NCBI RefSeq assembly: GCF_001262505.1
Contig: NZ_KQ410727.1
Coordinates: 186,001 to 250,000 of the forward strand
Direction of reading: 5' to 3'
Source: Shinella sp. SUS2
Lineage (GTDB): Bacteria > Pseudomonadota > Alphaproteobacteria > Rhizobiales > Rhizobiaceae
DNA: 64,000 nucleotides
Shown here one piece after another: positions 57,733 through 64,000 of the stretch; position 1 is the stretch's first letter, and every line of letters begins with the position of its first letter. A program made the position numbers and the translations under genes. Below the pieces are notes generated by a model that was not told the DNA's origin, did no database searches, and worked only from the letters and a program-made list of their open reading frames with translations.

Positions 57733-58776
57733 CTATCGTTTTTGAAGCCGCCGCGATGGTGCGGAGACCGAATTGCGCACGATCAGATCCGGCCGGAGCA
57801 GGATTTCCGTTTCGGCCGGCTCGCTGTTGGAGAGAAGCTCGAACAGCAGCGCCATGGCGCTCTTGCCGATGGCGGTGCGCGGCTGGCGGATCGTGGTGAG
57901 GGCAGGGGTCATGAAGCTTGCCTGCGGCACGTCGTCGAAGCCGGTGACGGAAAAATCGTTCGGAATGTCGTAGCCGCGGGCACCGAGGCCGATCATTACG
58001 CCGATCGCCGTCTGGTCGTTCACGCACATGAAGGCGCTCGGTAGCGTATCGCGCATGAAGAGCTGTTCGAGCGCGAGGCGCCCGCTCTCGATCGTGCCGT
58101 CGCCCTCCAGGATGATACGCTCACCCACCGGCACGCCGGCGGCGTCGAGCCCGGCATCGTAGCCCTGGCGCCGGCGACTATAGGCGAGGCGGGTGCGCGA
58201 ATCGCCGATGAAGGCGATCTTGCGATGCCCTTCGGCGATGAGGAGATCGACCGCCTTGCGCGCACCCTCGATGTCGTCGACGCCGACATAGGGGATGCCG
58301 CCATTGTAGACCGGTTCGAAGACCCCGACGCTGGGCGGCAGGCGGGCCGTCATGGACTGGTGGCCGAAGGGCAGGATGCCGGTGAAGAGGATCAGCCCCG
58401 CCGCCTGGTTGGAGTTCAGGAATTTCAGATATTCCAGGCCGCGTTGCGGATCGTTCTGCGTATGGCCGATCAGGATGCCGTAGCCGTGCGCGCGCGCCTC
58501 GTTTTCCAGGCCCACGAGGATGTTGGAGAAGTTTGGGTCGCCGATATCGGGCGCCACGACGAGGATCATGTTCGACCGGCCGAGGCGCAGGCTCCGTGCC
58601 ATCGCATTGGTCGTATAGCCGGTGATGGCGATCGCCTGGTTGACCTTCAGCCGGGTCGAATTCGCCACCTTTTCCGGCGTGTGGATTGCCCGCGATACGG
58701 TCGCGATCGAGACCTGCGCGATGCGCGCGACATCCTCGATCGTGGCAGGGCTGGACGTCGACAAACTGGCTCTCAC
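57733..58776 (-). CDS. LacI-family transcriptional regulator of the CUT2 sugar operon
   Basis: A 347-residue repressor: helix-turn-helix TIEDVARIAQVSIATVSRAIH at residues 12-32 and a sugar-sensing domain of the PurR/RbsR type ending in GFDDVPQASFMTPALTTIRQP. The start is a GTG at 58776 with a weak ribosome-binding site. It is divergent from an ABC transporter and has two matching palindromic operators in front of the transporter gene. Confidence 0.85.
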   Translation of the reverse strand: MRASLSTSSPATIEDVARIAQVSIATVSRAIHTPEKVANSTRLKVNQAIAITGYTTNAMARSLRLGRSNMILVVAPDIGDPNFSNILVGLENEARAHGYGILIGHTQNDPQRGLEYLKFLNSNQAAGLILFTGILPFGHQSMTARLPPSVGVFEPVYNGGIPYVGVDDIEGARKAVDLLIAEGHRKIAFIGDSRTRLAYSRRRQGYDAGLDAAGVPVGERIILEGDGTIESGRLALEQLFMRDTLPSAFMCVNDQTAIGVMIGLGARGYDIPNDFSVTGFDDVPQASFMTPALTTIRQPRTAIGKSAMALLFELLSNSEPAETEILLRPDLIVRNSVSAPSRRLQKR

Positions 58777-58908
58777 TCGGCACGGGCAATTCCGATAGGG
58801 GTGCGAAGCGATGCATCCGGAACTGCATTAACAAACGAAGTGCGGGGACACTACACAGACTGGACTGAGGGTCAAACGGCGCTTGGCGAAAATTCCTGAT
58901 ATCCAATG

Positions 58909-58924
58909 ATGTAAACCTTTACAT
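58909..58924. promoter_or_regulatory. LacI operator O1 of the CUT2 operon
   Basis: ATGTAAACCTTTACAT is a palindrome (TGTAAA-CC-TTTACA) typical of LacI-family operators. It is repeated in inverted orientation 21 bp away. Confidence 0.8.
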
Positions 58925-58930
58925 TGGGAG

Positions 58931-58945
58931 TGTAAAGGTTTACAT
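58931..58945. promoter_or_regulatory. LacI operator O2 of the CUT2 operon
   Basis: TGTAAAGGTTTACAT, the exact inverted copy of O1. Centre-to-centre spacing is 21 bp, two helical turns, and the second site ends 38 bases before the transporter ATG. Confidence 0.8.
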
Positions 58946-58983
58946 CACATCTCAAGCGGTCGAGGAGCCGCAGGGAGGAAATC

Positions 58984-60510
58984 ATGAATCCGGACGCTGC
59001 CGACGGGGCTCCCGTCGTTCTCGCTGCGCGCCGCATCGCCAAGTCTTTCAATGGCGTGCAGGTGCTTTTCAGCGTCAATTTCGAGCTGCGCGCCGGCGAG
59101 ATTCATGCGCTGATGGGCGAGAACGGTGCCGGAAAGTCGACGCTCGTCAAGATCCTCTCCGGCTTCGAGCAGCCGACCTCGGGCGAGATCCTGCTCGATG
59201 GCCAGCCGGTCAAGCTGCCGCCGAACGGCCAGGCCGAACAGCTCGGCATCGTCATCATCCACCAGGAATTCAACCTCGCCGAACATCTGACCGTCACCGA
59301 AAGCCTGTTCCTCGGCCGGGAGGTGACGCGCTATGGCGTGCTGGACCGGAAATTCATGCGCGCCGAAACGCGCCGCGTGCTCGACCAGCTCGGGTCCCAT
59401 GTCGATGAAACCGCGCTGATCAGCTCGCTCTCGATCGCCGACAAGCAGATGGTGGAGATCGCCAAGGCCATCAGTCGCGACGCGCGCATCATCTTCATGG
59501 ACGAGCCGACCGCCGTCCTGTCGCGCGAGGAGACGAACTATCTCTTCCGCCAGGTGCGCAAGCTGCGGGAAAAGGGAACCTCCTTCGTCTTCGTCTCGCA
59601 CAAGCTGGACGAGGTGATGGAACTCACGGACCGGGTCACGGTGCTGCGCGACGGCCAATGGGTGAAGACCGCGCCGACCAGCATTCTCGATGGCGAGTCC
59701 ATCGCGCAGCTGATGGTCGGCCGTGAGCTTTCAAGTCTCTATCCCTCCAAGCAGGAGCCGAGCGTCGATGAAGAGGTGACGCTTTCGGTGGCGGGACTTT
59801 CGACCCACTACGTCAAGGATGCGAGCTTCGAGGTCCGCAAAGGGGAAATCCTCGGCTTTTCCGGCTTGATCGGCTCCGGCCGTTCGGAGCTGATGGAAGC
59901 GGTGGCCGGACTTCGCCCGCGCCTTGCCGGCGAGGTTTTGGTGCGGGGCGAGAACGTGCCCGGCGGCGATGTGCATGCCGCCAATCGCGTCGGCATCGCC
60001 TATATGACGAAGGACCGCAAGCAAAAGGGGCTTCTCCTGAACTCCCGCATGACGGCGAACCTCACGCTGCAATCGCTGGGGAAGCATGGCAAGTACGGCT
60101 ATCTCAGCCCGAAGAGCGAAGCCGAGGCGCTGGAACGGGCGCGCCGCCGGTTCGATATCCGTGTGCGTGACGGGCGCGTCGTTGCCGGCCGCATGTCGGG
60201 CGGCAACCAGCAGAAGCTGCTGCTTGCCAAGGTCATGGAGACCGAACCCGACGTCATCATCATCGACGAGCCGACGCGTGGCATCGATGTCGGCACCAAG
60301 CAGCAGATCTACCATTTCATCTCCGCGCTCGCCCGCGACGGCAAGTCGATCATCGTCGTCTCCTCCGAGATGCCGGAGATCATCGGCCTGTGCACTCGCG
60401 TCGCCGTGATGCGGGAAGGACGGATCGTCGGCATTCTCGAAGGCGAGGAGATCTCGGAACAGGAGATCATGCGCTATTCGGCAGGGTTGAAGAAGAAGAC
60501 CGCTGCCTGA
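58984..60510 (+). CDS. Sugar ABC transporter ATP-binding protein (CUT2, RbsA/MglA type)
   Basis: A 508-residue tandem ATPase. The first half has Walker A GENGAGKST and a signature-like LSIADKQMVEIAKAIS; the second half has a degenerate Walker A GLIGSGRSEL and signature MSGGNQQKLLLAKV, the usual asymmetry of CUT2 ATPases. GGAGGAA precedes the ATG. It is the first gene of a LacI-regulated operon. Confidence 0.93.
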   Translation: MNPDAADGAPVVLAARRIAKSFNGVQVLFSVNFELRAGEIHALMGENGAGKSTLVKILSGFEQPTSGEILLDGQPVKLPPNGQAEQLGIVIIHQEFNLAEHLTVTESLFLGREVTRYGVLDRKFMRAETRRVLDQLGSHVDETALISSLSIADKQMVEIAKAISRDARIIFMDEPTAVLSREETNYLFRQVRKLREKGTSFVFVSHKLDEVMELTDRVTVLRDGQWVKTAPTSILDGESIAQLMVGRELSSLYPSKQEPSVDEEVTLSVAGLSTHYVKDASFEVRKGEILGFSGLIGSGRSELMEAVAGLRPRLAGEVLVRGENVPGGDVHAANRVGIAYMTKDRKQKGLLLNSRMTANLTLQSLGKHGKYGYLSPKSEAEALERARRRFDIRVRDGRVVAGRMSGGNQQKLLLAKVMETEPDVIIIDEPTRGIDVGTKQQIYHFISALARDGKSIIVVSSEMPEIIGLCTRVAVMREGRIVGILEGEEISEQEIMRYSAGLKKKTAA

Positions 60511-60555
60511 GCCTTGCGCCGGCGGCATCACACAGAATCAGGTTTGGGGACGAAC

Positions 60556-61566
60556 ATGACGGCAAGCGAAGACGCGGTCGAAACGAAGGGCAAGGGCCGC
60601 AGCTGGCGGGATGTCGATCTGAGAGCCGTCGCGCCCTTCGCGGCACTGGCCCTGCTGCTCGTCGTCGGCGCGTTGGTGAACCCCAACTTCATTGGCTTCA
60701 CCAACCTGGCAAACGTGGCGACGCGTAGCGCCTTCATCGCGATCATTGCGGTCGGCGCCACCTTCGTCATTTCGTCCGGCGACCTCGATCTCTCGGTCGG
60801 CGCCATGGTCGCCTTCGTCGCCAGTCTCATGATCCTCTTCATGAATTCCGGTGCGATCGCCGATCCCTCGCTGATGCTGACTGCCGCCATGGTCCTCACG
60901 GTCGTCATCGGCGCGGGCTGTGGCCTTTTGAACGGCCTCATCACCACCGTCGGCAAGATCGAGCCGTTCATCGCGACGCTCGGCACGATGGGCATCTATC
61001 GCGGCCTGACGACCTGGCTGTCGCAGGGCGGTGCGATCACGCTGCGCGAGCCCGAATTGCAGGCGCTTTATCGCCCGGCCTATTTCGGTTCGATCTTGGG
61101 CGTGCCGGTGCCGATCGCCGTCATCTTCGTCGTCACCGCCATTGCCGCCTTCGTCCTCTATCGCATGCGCTATGGCCGGCATGTCGTCGCCGTCGGCTCG
61201 AACAGGGATGTCGCGCGCTATTCGGGCATTCCGGTTGACCGCGTGCGTACCATTGCCTTCGTCATCCAGGGCCTGTGCGTCGCCATCGCCGTGCTGCTCT
61301 ACGTGCCGCGTCTCGGCTCCACCTCGGCGACGACGGGCATCCTCTGGGAATTGCAGGCGATCACCGCTGTCGTTGTCGGCGGCACGGCGCTGAAGGGGGG
61401 AGCAGGCCGCGTCTGGGGCACGATCTGCGGCGCCTTCATCCTCGAATTGGTCGGCAACATCATGCTGCTCTCCAACTTCATCAGCGAATATCTGATCGGA
61501 GCCATCCAGGGCGCGATCATCATCATTGCGATGCTCGTCCAGCGTTCGCTGGTGCGCAAATCGTGA
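60556..61566 (+). CDS. Sugar ABC transporter permease (CUT2, RbsC type)
   Basis: A 336-residue permease with about ten membrane segments and the RbsC-type motifs SSGDLDLSVGAMVAF and GGTALKGGAGRVWGTICGAF. The ATG at 60556 is preferred over an in-frame start at 60514. It pairs with the ATPase upstream and the binding protein downstream. Confidence 0.92.
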   Translation: MTASEDAVETKGKGRSWRDVDLRAVAPFAALALLLVVGALVNPNFIGFTNLANVATRSAFIAIIAVGATFVISSGDLDLSVGAMVAFVASLMILFMNSGAIADPSLMLTAAMVLTVVIGAGCGLLNGLITTVGKIEPFIATLGTMGIYRGLTTWLSQGGAITLREPELQALYRPAYFGSILGVPVPIAVIFVVTAIAAFVLYRMRYGRHVVAVGSNRDVARYSGIPVDRVRTIAFVIQGLCVAIAVLLYVPRLGSTSATTGILWELQAITAVVVGGTALKGGAGRVWGTICGAFILELVGNIMLLSNFISEYLIGAIQGAIIIIAMLVQRSLVRKS

Positions 61567-61659
61567 GACCAGGCAGTTCCAGTCATGGAATTGCGGGGAA
61601 GTAGCCGGGTCTACAGGTCGCCCGGCCTCTGAGGAAGACCTGATTTTGGGAGGAAACTC

Positions 61660-62613
61660 ATGCGCAAGAAACTACTGGGCCTGACGGTTGCGGCGCTCGC
61701 CGTCTTCACCGGCTTCGCTCATGCACAGGAAGAGAAGAAGGTGACGATCGGCGTCTCGATCCCGGCGGCCAGCCACGGCTGGACGGCAGGCGTGATCTTC
61801 CATGCCGAGCGCGTCGCCAAGCTCCTGATGGCGAGCCATCCGGGCCTCAACGTCGTGGTCAAGACGTCGCCCGATCCGGCAAGCCAGGCAAATGCCGTGC
61901 AGGATCTCGCAACGCAGGGCATCGATGCGCTCGTCATCCTGCCGACAGATCCGGATCCGCTGGTCAATGCCATCAAGGAAATCAAGGGCAGCGGCACCTT
62001 CGTCGCGCTGGTCGATCGTGCGCCGAGCACGAACGACAATTCCGTGCGCGACCTCTATGTCGCCGGCAACAACTTCGCGCTCGGCCAGACGGCCGGCGAA
62101 TACATCAAGGCCACCACGCCGGAGGCCGAAGTCGTCGTCATCCGCGGTATGCCGATCCCGATCGACCAGGAGCGTCAGGACGGCTTCGACAAGAGTATCG
62201 AAGGCTCCGGCGTGAAGGTTCTCGATCGCCAGTACGGCAACTGGAACCGCGATGATGCCTTCAAGGTCATGCAGGACTACCTTACCAAGTACCAGAAGAT
62301 CGACGTCGTGTGGTGCCAGGACGACGACATGGCCGTCGGCGTCCTGCAGGCCATCGAGCAGGCCGGCCGCACGGATATCCAGTATGTCGTGGCGGGCGCC
62401 GGTTCGAAGGACATGATCAAGAAGGTCATGGACGGCGACAAGATGATCCCGGTCGATGTGCTCTATCCGCCGGCAATGGTTGGCACCGCGCTCGAAATGA
62501 CCGTCGCCAACTTCTACGGCCAGGTTCCGGTCCGCGGCGTCTACACGATCGATGCGACGCTGGTGACGAAGGACAACGCGAAGGACTTCTACTTCCCGGA
62601 TTCCCCGTTCTGA
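61660..62613 (+). CDS. Sugar ABC transporter substrate-binding protein (CUT2)
   Basis: A 317-residue periplasmic binding protein of the RbsB/ribose-galactose class. The signal peptide MRKKLLGLTVAALAVFTGFA is cut near HAQ. Mature sequence starts VTIGVSIPAASHGWTAG and contains LATQGIDALVILPTDPDPL. The sugar is unknown; downstream isomerase and dehydrogenase genes suggest an inositol, rare hexose or pentose derivative. Confidence 0.9.
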   Translation: MRKKLLGLTVAALAVFTGFAHAQEEKKVTIGVSIPAASHGWTAGVIFHAERVAKLLMASHPGLNVVVKTSPDPASQANAVQDLATQGIDALVILPTDPDPLVNAIKEIKGSGTFVALVDRAPSTNDNSVRDLYVAGNNFALGQTAGEYIKATTPEAEVVVIRGMPIPIDQERQDGFDKSIEGSGVKVLDRQYGNWNRDDAFKVMQDYLTKYQKIDVVWCQDDDMAVGVLQAIEQAGRTDIQYVVAGAGSKDMIKKVMDGDKMIPVDVLYPPAMVGTALEMTVANFYGQVPVRGVYTIDATLVTKDNAKDFYFPDSPF

Positions 62614-62628
62614 TCTGACAAAGACATG

Positions 62629-62655
62629 CCGCCCGGGACATGATGGCCCGGGCGG
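62629..62655 (+). promoter_or_regulatory. Intercistronic hairpin after the binding-protein gene
   Basis: CCGCCCGGG and CCCGGGCGG form a 9-bp perfect stem around a 9-base loop, with no T-run. It probably stabilises the upstream mRNA segment; the following bases to about 62720 contain a GC-rich stretch that may be a decayed repeat. Confidence 0.45.
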
Positions 62656-62843
62656 TTGCGCTGCGCTCGCGTCATCCTCGGGTCAGGCCCGGCCATGGCG
62701 GAGGAGAAGGGCGCCAGCCTTGCGATTCGGCATTGTCCACCCCGCCAAACGCCGATAGCTTTCCACGCGCTGCGGTACGTACCGCAAAAAAGTATCGTTG
62801 GCCGGCCACAGGAAACGGCCCGGTCCATGGGAGGATGCCACAG

Positions 62844-63896
62844 ATGAAGACGATCAAGGGCCCGGCCCTGTTTCTCGCCCAGTTCGCCGGTGACGCCGCG
62901 CCGTTCAACTCCTGGGATTCCATCACCAAATGGGCCGCCGATATCGGTTACAAGGGCGTGCAGGTCCCGAGTTGGGACGCTCGCCTGATCGATCTCAGGA
63001 AGGCCGCCGAATCCAAGGCCTATTGCGACGACTTCGCCGGCAGGGCGCGTGAGAACGGCGTCGAGGTCACCGAGCTTTCCACCCACCTCCAGGGCCAGCT
63101 GGTCGCCGTGCATCCAGCCTATGACGAGGCCTTCGACGGGTTCGCGGTGCCGGAGGTGCGCGGCAATCCGAAGGCGCGGCAGGAATGGGCGGTTGAGCAG
63201 GTGAAGATGGCGCTGACGGCTTCGCGGCACCTTGGCCTTGATGCCATGGCCAGCTTTTCCGGCGCGCTCGCGTGGCCCTTCGTCTATCCCTGGCCGCAAC
63301 GGCCGGCCGGCCTCGTCGAGACGGCCTTCGACGAACTGGCGAAGCGCTGGAAGCCGATTCTCGACCATGCAGAGGAAAATGGCGTCGACGTCTGCTACGA
63401 AATCCATCCCGGTGAGGACCTGCATGACGGCATCACCTACGAGATGTTCCTGGAGCGCACCGGCAACCATGCCCGTGCCTGCATGCTCTACGACCCCTCG
63501 CACTATGTGCTGCAGTGCCTCGATTATCTCGACAATATCGACATCTACAAGGACCGCATCCGCATGTTCCATGTGAAGGATGCCGAGTTCAACCCGACGG
63601 GCCGGCAAGGCGTCTACGGCGGTTACCAGAGCTGGGGGAACCGCGCCGGCCGCTTCCGTTCGCTTGGCGACGGCCAGGTCGATTTCGGTGCCGTCTTCTC
63701 CAAGATGGCGGCCAATGATTTCGCCGGCTGGGCGGTGGTGGAATGGGAATGTGCGCTAAAGCACCCGGAGGACGGCGCGCGCGAAGGCGCGGAGTTCGTC
63801 AAGGCCCACATCATTCGTGTGACGGAGAAGGCTTTTGATGACTTTGCCGATGCCGGGACGGATCAGGCGGCCAACCGGCGCATGCTGGGGCTTTGA
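62844..63896 (+). CDS. Sugar phosphate isomerase/epimerase (AP endonuclease 2 / xylose-isomerase-like TIM barrel)
   Basis: A 350-residue TIM-barrel protein of the IolE/IolH/ketose-epimerase group. Metal-ligand positions are expected at CYEIHPGEDLHDG (Glu), YDPSHYVLQ (Asp/His), FHVKDAEF (His) and the C-terminal VVEWECALK (Glu). The ATG at 62844 follows GGGAGG; a longer frame in front has no support. It is the fourth gene of the operon and is followed by a Gfo/Idh-type dehydrogenase, a common pair for oxidised sugars and inositols. Confidence 0.85.
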   Translation: MKTIKGPALFLAQFAGDAAPFNSWDSITKWAADIGYKGVQVPSWDARLIDLRKAAESKAYCDDFAGRARENGVEVTELSTHLQGQLVAVHPAYDEAFDGFAVPEVRGNPKARQEWAVEQVKMALTASRHLGLDAMASFSGALAWPFVYPWPQRPAGLVETAFDELAKRWKPILDHAEENGVDVCYEIHPGEDLHDGITYEMFLERTGNHARACMLYDPSHYVLQCLDYLDNIDIYKDRIRMFHVKDAEFNPTGRQGVYGGYQSWGNRAGRFRSLGDGQVDFGAVFSKMAANDFAGWAVVEWECALKHPEDGAREGAEFVKAHIIRVTEKAFDDFADAGTDQAANRRMLGL

Positions 63897-63944
63897 TACC
63901 GGCGAAGGGCTCATTCCGCGCTTGAACTTTTAGGAGGAACATTC

Positions 63945-64000
63945 ATGGCAATCGAAGGAAGCGCCAGCGAGGCGCGGGAGGGCCGCATCCGGCTCGGCAT
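63945..64000 (+). CDS. Gfo/Idh/MocA-family oxidoreductase, N-terminal fragment (partial)
   Basis: Only the first 18 codons are in the window: MAIEGSASEAREGRIRLG. The ending RIRLG is where the Rossmann strand of this family begins, and the neighbouring isomerase supports the call. TAGGAGGAA lies 7 bases before the ATG. Confidence 0.5.
   Translation, partial: MAIEGSASEAREGRIRLG

Noticed and set aside
62656-62720. Further repeat element between the binding-protein and isomerase genes
   Set aside because: The GC-rich stretch has some resemblance to rhizobial REP-like sequences but lacks a second copy in the window and a clear palindrome beyond the hairpin already listed.

Overview
The window is a GC-rich, densely coded stretch of a Rhizobiales chromosome or large replicon. 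Rhizobiaceae (the Sinorhizobium/Ensifer, Rhizobium, Agrobacterium, Shinella range) is most likely. The reasons are the gene content (many ABC solute transporters paired with LacI-type regulators, sitABCD with Mur/Fur-like boxes, an EmrAB pump, a globin-coupled chemoreceptor, xylBA) and three copies of a roughly 110-150 bp palindromic intergenic element resembling the rhizobial RIME family. I see no rRNA, tRNA, CRISPR array, insertion sequence or prophage. Almost every gene belongs to uptake, catabolism or stress physiology.

Layout. 1-2838: end of a branched-chain-type (Liv) ABC transporter and a fused enoyl-CoA hydratase/3-hydroxyacyl-CoA dehydrogenase. 2993-7441: AraC regulator, aldehyde dehydrogenase and periplasmic copper amine oxidase, which looks like a rhizobial version of the E. 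coli feaR-feaB-tynA aromatic-amine module. 7629-9469: disulfide oxidoreductase and a DUF4126 membrane protein. 9793-13592: an OsmF/YehZYXW-type osmolyte ABC transporter. 13731-22480 (minus): an eight-gene operon of a CUT1 sugar ABC importer, two GMC flavoprotein oxidoreductases, an SDR and a Dabb-domain protein, facing a divergent LacI regulator (22787-23839). 23887-31340: a second LacI-controlled catabolic island (aldehyde dehydrogenase, enoyl-CoA hydratase, family I CoA-transferase, Gfo/Idh dehydrogenase, and a divergent DUF993 aldolase-like protein).

31426-33131: uracil-DNA glycosylase and an alpha/alpha-toroid (terpene-cyclase-like) protein. 33153-35389: nucleoside hydrolase and a DadA-like flavoprotein. 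35512-39000: sitDCBA manganese/iron importer with a readable promoter and operators. 39180-46946: conserved hypothetical, methyltransferase, lysS, gltX, SLC13 transporter, TerC. 47093-50717: TetR regulator divergent from emrAB, with two matching operators. 50788-51894: Tat-type metallophosphoesterase. 51984-55836: LacI regulator, xylB and xylA. 56188-57696: globin-coupled chemoreceptor. 57733-64000: LacI regulator divergent from a CUT2 sugar ABC transporter, a sugar isomerase/epimerase and the start of a Gfo/Idh dehydrogenase.

The common theme is that each transporter or pathway is bundled with its own regulator. In five regulatory regions (LacI at 22.6, 29.9/30.1, 51.9 and 58.9 kb; TetR at 47.8 kb) the candidate operators can be read directly as palindromes. 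The two least explained systems are the GMC/SDR/Dabb sugar-oxidation operon and the DUF993/Gfo-Idh/CoA-transferase island. Both look like complete catabolic pathways whose substrates cannot be deduced from sequence alone.
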